From assembly GCA_963921195.1 (NCBI GenBank), contig OY992536.1, positions 91,617,007-91,681,006 on the forward strand: 64,000 nt of DNA. Reading direction: 5' to 3'. The DNA comes from Pegoplata infirma. Lineage: Eukaryota; Arthropoda; Insecta; Diptera; Anthomyiidae. The notes beneath the pieces are model-generated. The model was not told the DNA's origin, ran no database searches, and saw only the letters and a list, made by a program, of their open reading frames with translations. This document shows, piece by piece, positions 1-10,706 of this stretch. Position 1 is the first letter of the stretch; each line of letters begins with the position of its first letter. The translations under genes and the position numbers were made by a program.

Positions 1-192
1 GTGAATGATTAAAATTTTAAATATCTACGCCAATGGACATATCACGAGAACTATCAAGCACCAATAACATATCTGCAGGGAAATGAAAAATATTCCAATT
101 GTTATGAAAATTAATAAATTTTAATTACAAATTATACTTTGAACGGATTTATATAGAAAACATTGGCAAAGCGGTTGCAAAGCACTTTTTTT
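1..192. other. AT-rich sequence, nothing recognised
   Basis: Unique-looking AT-rich sequence before the first mini-me copy. No open frame, RNA gene or terminal repeat can be supported here. Confidence 0.5.
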
Positions 193-632
193 ATACCGTC
201 CACTCTAGTGATAGAGGGTATATATAAGTTTGTCATTGCGTTTGTAACACCTCGAAATATTGGTCTAAGACCCCATAAAGTATATATATTCACGATCCTC
301 TATCGATTTTAAGACGATCTAGCGATGTCCGTCCGTCTGTTCGTCTGTCTGTTGAAAACACGCTAACTTTTGAAAGACATTACGGAGGCTCCTGAAGTTT
401 GGCATATATGTTGGGCATTTACCTGGTCAGGTTGGTATTGCAATCCAGCGAAATCGGTCCAGTGGTTCAAAAGTTATGAGCAAAAGAATGAATTTCGGCA
501 AGGGTTTTTCGTGAATTTACGAGATAAAACACACGCTAACTTTCGAAAGGCAATTCTGAGGATGCTGAAGCTTGGCATTCGGTTCGATTTGAATTTCAGC
601 TAAATCGGTCCAGTTGTTCAAAAGTTATTACA
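193..632 (+). mobile_element. mini-me/DINE-1-like repeat, type A, 5' part
   Basis: It opens with a relative of the type A start (ATACCCTCCACTCTAGTGAT; here CCGTCC), then the conserved core with ACCCCATAAAGTATATATA and a GTCY microsatellite (GATGTCCGTCCGTCTGT). The following body matches the copies at 2,562-3,562 (opposite strand) and 33,703-34,524. The open frame at 370-603 is this repeat translated, not a gene, because the same peptide recurs wherever the repeat does. The 3' hairpin end (GGAGGGTATTCATAG...) is missing, so the copy is truncated. The family is known from flies as microsatellite-bearing Helitron relatives. Confidence 0.8.
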
Positions 633-742
633 CTCAAAATAATAACTCTGTTAAATTACAGAAAAACTCTGCTAATTTAACAGAGTACACCATTATTTTC
701 CAAATTTGCAGTTTCTATGATCATTATTATAAGAAATACATA

Positions 743-1863
743 CACTCAAAAAAAAAAAAAAACTGTAAAGTTAGCAAAAAATTTAACTAAAAAAGCACCT
801 GATTTCTAGTTAATTTAACTGAAAATATTTAGCTAACTTTTCGTAAAATGAATGTAGCAAAAAAAAACCGTAACTTTAACTAAAAATTTAGCTGAAAATT
901 TCGTAACATTTTTATATACATATTTACAAAAAAATTAGTTGAATTCAGCTAAACTTTTTGTTACTTTTCGTAACCTAAAATTAACAAAATATTTTGTAAT
1001 TTTTTTTTACATTTTGAAGTTGACATTTTTTTTTTATTTCACCGAACACTTTAAACTAGAGATGGGCGCTGGTCACGAGATTTGCGATTTTTATTTCAAT
1101 CACGTGATTGTGAGTGAGTGTGACTTGAAAAAAAATCTGAGTGAGTGATTAGTGAGTGAGTCATTTATTTTTTGCGTGAGTTTGCGTGATTAGATTTTTT
1201 GATTTGCATAATTTTTTTTTTAATTTTTTTGTAAAAAATTTTTTTTTGGATTTTTTTTCTTTTTTGTAAGAAAATTTTATTGCGTGAGTAGATTTTGCGT
1301 GACTCACGCGTGAGCGTGATTGAATCTAGCGTGAGTCACGTGTGAGCGTGAGTCACGTGTGAGCGTGAGTAAGTTTTTTATTACTCACGTGAATGTGAGT
1401 GAGCGTGAGTAAAAAAAAATTGCGTGAGTGATTCGATTATTTTTTGCGTGAGCGTGAGTGAGTGTGAGTCAAAATCCACTCACGCGCCCATCTCTACTTT
1501 AACACTAACACTTCACTTATTTTTTTCTATTTTTTCACAGCATTAAGTTCAGCTTAAGAAGAACTTATGAGATTTGCATAGGAGGCTACACAAGAAATTT
1601 CTTAAATAGTAATCACTCTTTTCACTTAACAAATATGTTACGAAAAATCAGCAAATTAATTAGTAAAAATTCGTTAACTCAGTTTTAAAGTCAACAAAAA
1701 AAATTAATTCACAATTTGTTCAAAACTAGTATTTTCGTAAATTGAACTTAACTAAAAAAAGTAGTTAAAACGCTGATTTTAACTTAAAATTTGCTGAAAA
1801 GTCAGTTAACTCAACCTAACTAAAAAAAAATTGTTAACTTTACAGTTTTATTTTTTTTGAGTG
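743..1863. mobile_element. CACTCAAA-ended TIR element with TA target duplication
   Basis: Both ends carry CACTCAAAAAAA followed by ACTGTAAAGTTA in inverted orientation, with TA flanking each side (741-742 and 1,864-1,865). Subterminal sequence is rich in short GTTAACT/AGTTAACT-like motifs. No transposase frame is present, so it is non-autonomous. TA duplication fits a Tc1/mariner-type mobiliser (inference). A second element sits inside at 1,057-1,496. Other members with the same ends are at 34,705-42,066, 38,319-40,292 and 47,632-49,308. Confidence 0.75.
1057..1496. mobile_element. hAT-like TAGAGATGGGCGC element filled with GTGAGT/CACGTG repeats (copy 1)
   Basis: TIRs are TAGAGATGGGCGC on the left and its complement on the right. 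The flanks CTTTAAAC and CTTTAACA are an 8-bp target duplication with one A shifted. The interior is largely tandem GTGAGTGA/GTGAGCGTGAGT with several CACGTG palindromes. There is no coding frame. The 8-bp duplication is typical of hAT elements. It lies inside the CACTCAAA element at 743-1,863. Confidence 0.75.
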
Positions 1864-2561
1864 TATTAAAAATTATCAAACTACAATTTGAAGCCTTTAG
1901 AAATTAAATTTTCAAAACCCCATCCTTAGTGGATCTATTTTTCGGGAGGTTTCAAATTTCAATTGTAACTTATAATGAGTTTCTCGAAAATCTTTTCGTT
2001 TCTCCCGGTTTTTTGTCATAAAACCCTACTGTTGCATTTGCTTAGTCTGTGCTAAAACTTACCCTATTTTTGCTTAGTTCAAAACTAATTTATCATTACC
2101 ACATTTTTAAACATACACTCAAAAAAAATTGTCTAGCCTTAAAAATTGCACAACCCTTTCAATTTCATTACATCCAAGAAATCATAACTCCAGCTCTATA
2201 TTAATTCCTTAACAATGAGCAGCCTTTGTTAATTTTAAAATCAATTAATTCTTATCAAAAAATCTCAGCTAAAAATACGTTTTTTTTGCAGAAAAATTAT
2301 TTTATGCAATTTTTCTATTTGCCACATCGTAATAGAATATTGTCTGAATTGTCTGGAGTCTTTTGATATTTAACCGCATTATAAAGTAACAACTTTGACA
2401 GTTTGATAACTTTATTAACTTTACTCAATCAATTATCAAGTTTTGCTAACTCAAACAACAGAACTACTGTTGTAGAAGGCATATAAGTGTAATGCAGCAA
2501 AAATGCAACAAAAATGCAACAAAAAAATGTCCAAGTCCTTGGGTAAAAATATTAAAAACAA
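1864..2561. other. AT-rich interval with a single CACTCAAA end
   Basis: Mostly featureless. An isolated CACTCAAAAAAA end begins at about 2,113 after TA, but I cannot find its partner. A short run of AATGCAACAAA units lies at 2,494-2,527. Confidence 0.4.
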
Positions 2562-3562
2562 CAAGTAGAAAAGTTAAATTCGACTTTGCCGAATCTATGA
2601 ATACCCTCCACAATGCATTTTTTTAAAGGGTAGAAAATTTTTTAACGTGAAAAACTTAACAATTTTGATTAAAAATATTTTATTTTGAGTAAAAAACTTT
2701 TTTTTGTCATTTTTTTTTTTAAAAAGAAAAATTTCTAATTTTTTTTTTTGAGTGTAAAATTTTTTCGAGTGTAATGTTTTTTTTTACTGTAAAAATATTT
2801 CTTACACAAAATATTGTAATTTTTGTAAAAAAAAAAAAAATTTTTTTTGTGTAAATTTTTTTTTGAGTGTAAAATTTTTTTGAGTGTAAAATTTTTTTTG
2901 AGTGTAAAATTTTTTTCGAGTGTATTTTTAAGTTACCAATGCTTTTAAAACTAAACAAGTTTAAAAAGCATTGCTTTAAAATTAAACAAGTTTGAAAAGC
3001 ATTGTTTAGTTACTACCAATGCTTTTAAAACTTGTTAAAACACGTGGCATTTTAGATGAAACTAATCTGAAATTCAAGGTTTTGCTTATAACTTTTGAAC
3101 CACTGGACCGATTGAGCTGAAATTTAAAACCAAACAGACCCGCGGAACGGCAAAGATACGTGCCAAGTAGTCTCATTATTGTCTTTCGAAAGTTATCGTG
3201 TTTTTTATCTCGTAAATTCGCGAAATACCCTTGCCGAAATTTACTCTTTTGCTCATAACTTTTGAACCACTGGACCGATTTGGCTGGATTGCAATACCAA
3301 CCTGACCAGGTAAATGACAAACATATATGCCAAACTTCAGTAGCCTCTGTGAAGTCTTTCAAAAGTTAGCGTGTTTTCTACGGACAGACAGACAGACGGA
3401 CGGACGGACGGACGGACGGACGGACATCACTAGATCGACTTAAAATCGATCGAGGATCATAAATATATATACTTTATGGGGTCCTAGACCAATATTTCGA
3501 GGTGTTACAAACGGAATGACAAACTTATATATACCCTCTATCACTAGAGTGGAGGGTATAAA
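2562..3562 (-). mobile_element. mini-me/DINE-1-like repeat, type A, full length
   Basis: Reading the minus strand, it begins at ATACCCTCCACTCTAGTGAT (right edge), passes through the GTCC/GTCT microsatellite at about 3,390-3,425, and ends with the subterminal hairpin-like ATTCGGCAAAGTCGAAT and a short CTTG tail at the left edge. The minus-strand open frame at 3,006-3,362 is translated repeat. The 3' half carries tandem TTTTTTGAGTGTAAAATT units (2,735-2,930). About 1 kb long and apparently complete. Confidence 0.85.
2735..2930. repeat. Short tandem repeat TTTTTTTGAGTGTAAAA, ~20-bp period
   Basis: At least five imperfect units of about 20 bp inside the mini-me copy. The unit resembles a CACTCAAAA transposon end in reverse, which may be how it arose (inference). 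Confidence 0.6.
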
Positions 3563-4992
3563 AATTATAGCAAAATAGTATTAAATTTAAAACGGAGCAC
3601 CTGCTGTTTATCAAATCTTTACACAAAAAAATTTAAAGTTTAGTTTTCTGTTCAACATTTAACGCCACATTTAAATGCAGACATTGTAATTGAACGTGCT
3701 GTGATTGCTGTATTTTGAATAAAGTACGAATATTTAATACTTAATATACTTTAATAAAAGATTAAAATTGTTAAGAACAAAATAAAAAAAAGTGCAAAAT
3801 TAAAGCCCTAAGAACTTTGCTTTACATATTTTTTTTTTTTTATTTTTTGTTAGTCTAACCTAGACTTAAACCATTAGCACGTTACCGGATTTCTCATCAC
3901 GATTAGACTTAAAAAACATTTTTGCCGCTTAACTTGGTCATACAACAATATCCGCAGAAAACATTACATTTAAGATTTTTAATGTTTGCTGTTACCATTT
4001 ATTTTTTACTATTTTTCATAGAGATACGAGAGTAATTCTTTTTTTAAGAATTTTTTTTTTAATTTTTTTCACTTTTTTTTTTTTGAAAAAAAAATTTTTG
4101 CTTTGGTAAAACGTGCCTTAACATGCTAGAAACATCATTAATTTATAACCAACAACTAATAACAAGATTTATCACTTCTTTTTATTTTCATTTTTTTGCC
4201 TAAACTATTCTTTTCTGCATTTTGAACATATATTAGGGGTATTCATTTCAAAAAAATGCAAAAATGGAAAAATGCAAAATTGGAAAAATGTAAAAGGCTT
4301 TTGACATTGACATTCGGCAGCTACTTTACAAAATTTAGAAAGAAATTAAATTATCCACTAAAAGAACTTTATAATTTAAAATTGCACTTTCCACTTATTT
4401 TATTATTTTATCTTTGTTGTTTAATTCCCAAATTCATGATTTTCTCATGTTCAATAAGTGCTTTCAAGTTGATTAACAATTACAATTAAAAATTGTAATT
4501 TTGGGTACTTTTCTTCGTATGTGGTACTTTTTTTTACTTTAATTAATTCGTAAAGTAAATTTTACATTTTTACAAACAAAAAAACTAAAATGAACACCCT
4601 TATTGTAGATTATAGAGTTTATCAGCTAGAACGAATAATAAAAACCCTTTAATATAAACTTCAAAGATTTTCTTGGTTAACAAACAAACAAAAAAAAAGA
4701 TAAATTGTTTGCATAAAATATGTATGGTAATATGGATTAACTGTTGACGATAATGAAGATCATAAATCAATGATCTTAATTTAAAAAAAAAAATATATAT
4801 TTGAAAAATTAATCCTTATTAAGATTTACGGAAAGAAACACACAAAAAACATCTTTTTGTTAATACAAGAACCTGTTAAGAGAAGAAGTATAGTTTTTTT
4901 TCGAAAATAATTACACCCGATTACTTTCTGAAAAAAAAAAATCCGCTGAAATTCATTCACTTGACTTAAGTCTTAGCCGATCAGTCTTAATT
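3563..4992. other. AT-rich sequence without recognisable features
   Basis: Long A and T runs (notably 3,830-4,090). Candidate frames such as 4,256-4,489 are low-complexity and have no recognisable domain. No tRNA promoter boxes or paired terminal repeats seen. Confidence 0.5.
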
Positions 4993-5129
4993 ATACCCTC
5001 CACTCTGGTGATAGAGGGTATATATAAGTTTGTCATTCCGTATGTAACACATTGAAATATTGGTTTAGGACCCCATAAAGTATATATATTCATGATCCTT
5101 GATCGATTTTAAGTCGATCTAACGATGTC

Positions 5130-5161
<32 letters not shown>

Positions 5162-5330
5162 CGTCTGTCTGTCTGTCTGTTGAAATCACGTTTTTGGCAA
5201 TAATCCGGAACCGATTTAAACGCTTGGGGTACCAAAAGTTGCGAAATTTTCCCAGGCAAAAACTGGTGTATTTTTTTTTGAAATCGGTTAAGTATTTTAA
5301 AAGTTATGAGTAATTTTCTGATTTTCTGAT
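4993..5330 (+). mobile_element. mini-me/DINE-1-like repeat, type A, 5' part
   Basis: Starts ATACCCTCCACTCTGGTGAT, has the ACCCCATAAAGTATATATA core and an extended GTCT/GTCC microsatellite at 5,128-5,180. That microsatellite reads as a spurious Ser-Val-Cys-Leu frame. The 3' end is not found. Confidence 0.8.
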
Positions 5331-5772
5331 TTTGATCATAGTTTTTTTTAACATAACCCTAAATTAACTCATATTTTGTGTAGATACAAACATAACAAAG
5401 AATACGGAAATGAAAAAAAAAAAAACGGAGATAAAGAAAAAAATCTTTACAAAAAACTTTCAAATATGTAAAACAAAATCTAAATTTAATAAAAAAAATA
5501 TTCGTTAAGTAATAATAAAAAAATTGAGTTATTTTTATATACATACATAGCATGAGTGTGTGTGTGTCCGTTTTTTGCTTCGTCATATTAACGGGGTTAC
5601 CAGACTTTTTTTTGGCTGTGTTGCCAAATCGGATGGAAAATATCGCCAAAATTTAATTTTGTTCAGATTTCTCAAAAAAAAAAAAATATTTTCATTTAAA
5701 AAAAATAAATTTTGTTAAATAATAAAAGACAGAAATAATCTTTATGGCAAAAATCGCCCAAATCCGGAAATC
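5331..5772. other. AT-rich spacer
   Basis: No gene or repeat end recognised. A short TGTG run lies near 5,555. The minus-strand frame 5,359-5,649 is low-complexity Phe/Tyr/Lys sequence and is not supported as coding. Confidence 0.4.
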
Positions 5773-6360
5773 TATATATATAAAAGAGTAATGTGACTGA
5801 CTGACATACTCATTCATCATCGCCCAGCCCAAACCGCTGAAGTTAGAGACTTGAAAATTGGACTGTAGGTTGACCTCCCGGAATAAAGATCCACTAAGGC
5901 TGGATTTTTCCCAATGTTGATTCTAAGGGGATAAAAAGGGTAAAAACCTGTACTTTTGGTACTTTTTAAATCTCCTGATATAATGATCATAGAGACTTGA
6001 AATTTGGACTGTATGTTCACCTCCCGGAATATAGATCCATTAAGGGTGGGTTTTTGCAAGTGTTGATTCTAAGGGGGTCAAAAGGGTAAAAAACTGTACA
6101 TTTGGTGCTTTTTATATCTCCTGAAATAATGGTCATAGAAACTTGAAATTTGGACAGTATGTTCACATCCTAGAATATATGTAGATCCAGTACGGCTGGA
6201 TTATTTCCAATGTTAATTCAAAGGGGGTAAAAAGGGAAAAATTCTGTACTTTTGGTACCTTTTATATTTCCTTAAAAAATTGTCACATAGACTTGAAATT
6301 TGGACTGCATGTTCAGCTCCCGGTATAAAGATCCCCTAAGACTTGGTTTTTGCGAATGAT

Positions 6361-7214
6361 CCCAGCAAAACTTTGGTAATGGGTAGTGATTATATAACAC
6401 ATTACCAGGTAATGTATATACCTTATTTGTAGCATTATTTTAGGATGTGGATCAAGTGAAAAATAATGCATCAAGTGAAAAATAATGCATTACTAATAAT
6501 TTGTTACGTAATGCATGATTATTGGAAAAAATGTATTTCATACTTATTTCTAAACATTAAATCATGGATGACTTGTATTTAGTTACATTATGTATTATTT
6601 GAAAGTTTGAAATAATGCATTATTTGTAATTGGATGCATAATGCATTACAATAACATAAAAAATAATTATTTTATAAAACAAAATGCATAAGTTTAAACT
6701 AGAGATGGGCTCACGACCGGAAATTTCTAACGACACACACTAGGGTGGTTCATAAAAACAAAAGTTGGATTTTTGAATGGGGCACCCGGAATATATATTA
6801 AGCACCGTGAAAAAATGACACGTGATTTTTTTCAAATTTTTATATTAAGGTTTAGGGGTCGCTACCGGGCCCTGAACGAGCATATTTTATCTACTTACAC
6901 TCACTTACAATCACGTGAGTAAATTTAATACAAAATTACTTTTTCACTATTCGTAACACCTTATATATTATCTTCTGGTATGCTATATTATTTCATTTCT
7001 CGTAACCTATAAAATATCATATATTTTACACCTTACTCGTATTCTTCGTTATAAATTTATGACTTATTTTATACCTTACTGGTATTCTTTGTGATAATGT
7101 GGATGCATTACTTTGAGTCTCATCGCCTTTTAAAATCATCAATGCTGCAATGTATAAAATAAGAGATCCTATACCTTATTTTATACCTTATTTGGTAATC
7201 TAAGTTTTGCTGGG
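6361..7214. mobile_element. CCCAGCAAAA-ended MITE with nested debris
   Basis: TIRs are CCCAGCAAAACTT and AAGTTTTGCTGGG, flanked by AT on both sides. The insertion exactly splits one 147-bp repeat of the surrounding element. The ends are rich in GGTAATG and ATGCATTA motifs. Around 6,702-6,950 it holds a broken TAGAGATGGG element and a TAGGGTGG end. Related copies lie at 23,391-23,710 and probably 9,386-9,610. Confidence 0.65.
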
Positions 7215-7481
7215 ATGTTTCTAATAGGGTAAAAAGGGTAAAAATATGTACTTTTGTTACATTTTATATTTCCTTAAATAATGGTACTAGAAAATTGAAA
7301 TTTGCAATGTCGGTTCACCTTCCGGAAAAAAGATTCACTAATGGGTAAAAAAGTACTTTTGGTACTTTTTTTTTATTTACTGAAATAATAGTTATTCAAA
7401 CTTAAAATTTAGAATGTAAGTTCCTTTAGTAAAATAAAACATTCTAGAACAAGTTCTTTCTGAAAATTCTGTAGCGTTTTC

Positions 7482-8322
7482 AAAAAGTACCTTTTATAAA
7501 AAGTAGCTTTTATAAAAGGTTCCTTTATAAAAAGTACCTTTTGTAAAAAGTACCTTTTATAAAAAGTACCTTTTATAAAAAGTACCTTTTATAAAAAGTA
7601 CCTTTTATAAAAAGTACCTTTTATAAAAAGTACCTTTTATAAAAAGTACCTTTTATAAAAAATACCATTTATAAAAAGTACCTTTTATAAAAAGTACCTT
7701 TTATAAAAAGTACCTTTTATAAAAAGTACCTTTTATAAAAAGTACCTTTTATAAAAAGTACCTTTTATAAAAAGTACCTTTTATAAAAAGTACCTTTTAT
7801 AAAAAGTACCTTTTATAAAAAGTACCTTTTATAAAAAGTACCTTTTATAAAAAGTACCTTTTATAAAAAGTACCTTTTATAAAAAGTACCTTTTATAAAA
7901 AGTACCTTTTATAAAAAGTACCTTTTATAAAAAGTACCTTTTATAAAAAGTACCTTTTATAAAAAGTACCTTTTATAAAAAGTACCTTTTATAAAAGCAC
8001 CTTTTATAAAAAGTACCTTTTATAAAAAGCACCTTTTATAAAAAGTACCTTTTATAAAAAGTACACTTTATAAAAAGTACCTTTTATAAAAAGTACCTTT
8101 TATAAAAAGTACCTTTTATAAAAAGTACCTTTTATAAAAAGTACCTTTTATAAAAAGTACCTTTTATAAAAAGTACCTTTTATAAAAAGTACCTTTTATA
8201 AAAAGTACCTTTTATAAAAAGTACCTTTTATAAAAAGTACCTTTTATAAAAAGTACCTTTTATAAAAAGTACCTTTTATAAAAAGTACCTTTTATAAAAA
8301 GTACCTTTTATTAAAAGTACCG
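7482..8322. repeat. 16-bp tandem array, about 52 copies of ATAAAAAGTACCTTTT
   Basis: Perfect or near-perfect repetition of AAAAAGTACCTTTTAT over about 840 bp. Variants (AGCACC, ACACTT, ATACCATT, AGTAGC) are concentrated at the left edge and in a few interior units. The unit is nearly palindromic around GTAC. The phrase GTACCTTTTATA already occurs in the 147-bp repeat at about 6,257, so the array probably grew from that seed. There are no unique spacers, so it is not CRISPR-like. Confidence 0.95.
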
Positions 8323-8476
8323 GAAGTACACTTTTTGGTACTTTTTTATTTCCTGAGGTATAAATAAAACAAACTTTTTTGTTTTTTAAATCATTACATT
8401 AGTGGAGGGTATTTAAAGATTCGGCACAGCCGAATATAGCTTTCTTACTTGTTTTTATATGAAAATGTTACTGCCA

Positions 8477-8503
8477 TCTGGTGACTAAAAGTAAGTCACC
8501 AGA
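8477..8503. repeat. Perfect 10-bp hairpin at the junction of two type C arrays
   Basis: TCTGGTGACT (8,477-8,486) pairs with AGTCACCAGA (8,494-8,503) across a 7-bp loop. It lies just beyond the 3' terminus of the plus-strand copy and where the minus-strand array begins. Confidence 0.6.
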
Positions 8504-9156
8504 GGAAGTAAAAAGGAAGTTTTTACATTTCGATGATCATGTTTATATGACCATGAAGAAGCACCAAAGTAAATTTTTTATCCTTTTAAATTCGGAATTT
8601 CTAAAAAGTATCTTTGTCGGCAGTAGAAAAAGTACTAAAGTACAATTTTTACCCCATTTACCCTATCAACTTTCAACTTCCTCCCTCCTCTGTCTCCATA
8701 CCCCACCTTTTCATTCCCTTTGAATAGAAACTTCCAAAAAAAATACTTATGTAGATGAATCCTAGATTCAATAGTTTTAGTTTAAGCAAATAAAAAAAGC
8801 ACCAAAGCACAATTTTATAATGTCCCTTTTTCTTAATGTATTTTTATTCAGAAGTAGGATCAAACATTTTAGAAAGGAAGTTTTTACATTTCGAAGATCA
8901 GGTTTAATGACCATGAAGAAGTACCAAAGTACATTTTTTATCCTTTTAAATTTGAAATTTCTAAAATGTATCTTTGTCGGAGGTAGAAAAAGTACTAAAG
9001 TACATATTTTACCCCATTTACCCATTAAAATCTGAATTTCCAAAAAGTACTTTTTTCAGAATGTTTTTTTTTTACCAGAGGATCATACATTTTAATTTTT
9101 AAATTTTCTAAACCATTTTTTATGATATAAAAAAAGTACCAAAGCAAACTTTATAC

Positions 9157-9345
9157 CACAGAAGGCGTGGTAGGCCAAGGGGAAGTTGGAGACGCAGCTT
9201 GCTAGATGAATTACGGTCCTATAACCAACAGCTCTCATGGCAACAACTAAAATCAATGGCACACAACGGACAAGAATGGAAGAACTTTGTAATGGCACTA
9301 TGCGCCCACAATTTGGCGTAAAAGCATCAAATAATAATAATATTG
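9157..9345 (+). pseudogene. 3' end of an RTE-like non-LTR retrotransposon (RT C-terminus)
   Basis: An in-frame stretch of 53 codons ends with TAA at 9,319-9,321. It opens RRRGRPRGSWRRSLLDEL and continues with a W-Q-Q-L-K-S-M-A segment, then EWKNFVMALC just before the stop. This basic Gly-Arg-Pro/Trp-Arg-Arg block followed by W..L...A...W is the familiar extreme C-terminus of RTE-type reverse transcriptases in insects. The stop is followed by AAAAGCATCA and an AAT-repeat tail, the normal 3' end of such elements, so this is a severely 5'-truncated insertion. It interrupts the type C array on both sides. It is too short to be functional. The exact clade is inferred. Confidence 0.75.
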
Positions 9346-9385
9346 ATTAGACCCTAGAAAAAGTACCAAAGTAATTTTTTTCTCT

Positions 9386-9610
9386 CCCAGCAAAATTTTC
9401 CGTTCCCTACAATCGGTTTCAGATCCCATTATATTAGCATGTAATCGATTTTAGTTACCATTTCGGAATCAATGATTTTTGTTTGAAATTGTCCCAAAAG
9501 CAAGTAGTTTTTTTGACAAATTATTTTACATTGAAAATTTTGTTGTGATTACCGTAGAATATATTTCAGAAACAATTGCAATAGGAATCTGTACCAAAAA
9601 ATTTCATGGG
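9386..9610. mobile_element. Probable short CCCAGCAAAA-type MITE
   Basis: It begins CCCAGCAAAATTTT and ends AAATTTCATGGG (imperfect inverted ends), and it splits a type C unit. It is weaker than the copies at 6,361 and 23,391 because the right end has diverged. Confidence 0.45.
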
Positions 9611-9701
9611 CTATTTACCCATTTAGTTCTGAATTTCCAAAAAAAATACTTTTTTTAAGAAAGCTTTCTTAGATAGAGCATGCTTTATTTTTAATTTCTG
9701 G

Positions 9702-9766
9702 GACCCTTACTTCTAGAACCATTACTTCTAGGACCATTACTTCTAGTACCATTACTTCAGGAAATA
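9702..9766. repeat. 15-bp tandem repeat ACCATTACTTCTAGN, four units
   Basis: Four successive imperfect units inside the minus-strand type C array. Confidence 0.7.
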
Positions 9767-10342
9767 GAAATACTACCAAAGTTACCTTTATTTTTCTTTA
9801 AAAATCTAAAATTTCTAAAATGTAGTATTTATTTTTTTCTACAAACTAAATTTCAGAATTTTATGGGCGTTATTTCAGGAGATCAAAAAAAGTACCATAG
9901 TAAGTTTCTTAACCTTCTTAAATCGATTTAACACTTGAAAAACTTCCAAAGTAACATTTATTACTCTATTATTCATTTAAATCTGAATTTCCAAAATGTG
10001 GAGGATCTAGAGGGTCCTACATTTTTAATTTCAAGTTTCTAGGATCATTTCTTTAGTAGTTTAAAAAAGTACCAAAGTACAAAGTACTATTATTTCAGGA
10101 GTTTAAAATGTTTTAAAGTACAGTTTTTACCCTATTTCTCGAAAGTAGTTTTAAGAAGTACTTTTTCCAGAATGTTTTTATCGCAAGATGATCCTACATT
10201 TCTCATTTCAAGTCTCTGTAACCATTTTTTCAGGATATATACCAAAAAAGTACTAAAGTACGCTACTTTACACCCTTCTGTCCCCATCGAATCAGAATTT
10301 CCAAAAATTATTTAAATTTTTTTCCGCTGGAGGATCCTACAT

Positions 10343-10551
10343 AATAATAATAATTTGATCACATGATCAGTTTTTATTTATTTATCCAATTTAATTACAA
10401 ATCATTTTTAATAATTTAGACCTAAACGAGAACTGGTAACAATGACCGTCGTCTCGTTGTAGCGAAATCGACCAAGGGTTTTGGTGGGAATCGAACCCAC
10501 GACCCCCTGTTTCATATGCTAGCACGCTACAAACTAACCTATAGGGGCCTT
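10343..10551 (-). mobile_element. tRNA-derived SINE with CTACAT target duplication
   Basis: Transcribed toward the left. The tRNA-like head contains a perfect pol III B box GGTTCGATTCC (complement of 10,487-10,497) and an A box TAGGTTAGTTTG (complement of 10,530-10,541), about 33 nt apart, as in tRNA genes. The tail, after a non-tRNA body, is an ATT repeat at 10,343-10,353. Flanking CTACAT at 10,337-10,342 and 10,552-10,557 is a candidate target duplication. The tail matches the AAT tail of the RTE-like fragment at 9,157. The body (CATTGTTACCAGTTCTCGTT on the minus strand) recurs at 19,100-19,395. Confidence 0.85.
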
Positions 10552-10706
10552 CTACATTCAAAATTATAAAATTCTTGGACCAATTTTTCTGGAGATACAA
10601 AAAAAGTACCAAAGTCCTCTTTTTACCTTCTTTCAAAAACTACGCTTGCTAGATTTTTTTCTGCATTTCAAATTTCTAGAACTATTATTGCAGGAAATAT
10701 TGAAAG

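Larger units (their letters stand above)
5773..8455 (+). mobile_element. Helitron-like (mini-me/DINE-related) element, type C, with internal 147-bp repeats
   Basis: The left end has TATATATATAAAAGAGTAA followed by GACTGACTGAC. The right end has a 7-bp hairpin (ATTCGGC ACA GCCGAAT) followed by CTTACTTG and T residues, the same 3' terminus as the other mini-me types here. The body is a direct repeat of about 147 bp containing ACTTGAAATTTGGACTGTATG, CTCCCGGAATA and GATCCACTAAGG, with copies from about 5,837, 5,985, 6,130 and 6,280, resuming at 7,217. It is interrupted by a CCCAGCAAAA element (6,361-7,214) and contains the 16-bp array at 7,482-8,322. No Rep/helicase frame, so non-autonomous. Confidence 0.75.

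Noticed and set aside
370..603. 77-codon open frame with a repeated peptide (also 3,006-3,362 on the minus strand and 33,994-34,206)
   Set aside because: The same peptide is read from every type A mini-me copy, so it is a translated interspersed repeat, not a protein family.
5125..5313. Frame beginning MSVCLSVCLSVRPSVCLSV
   Set aside because: Pure translation of the GTCT/GTCC microsatellite.
7482..8322. CRISPR-like regular array
   Set aside because: Units abut each other with no spacers, and the genome is that of a fly.
10391..10636. Functional tRNA suggested by a perfect B box
   Set aside because: No full cloverleaf, and the tRNA-like part is fused to a SINE body with an ATT tail.
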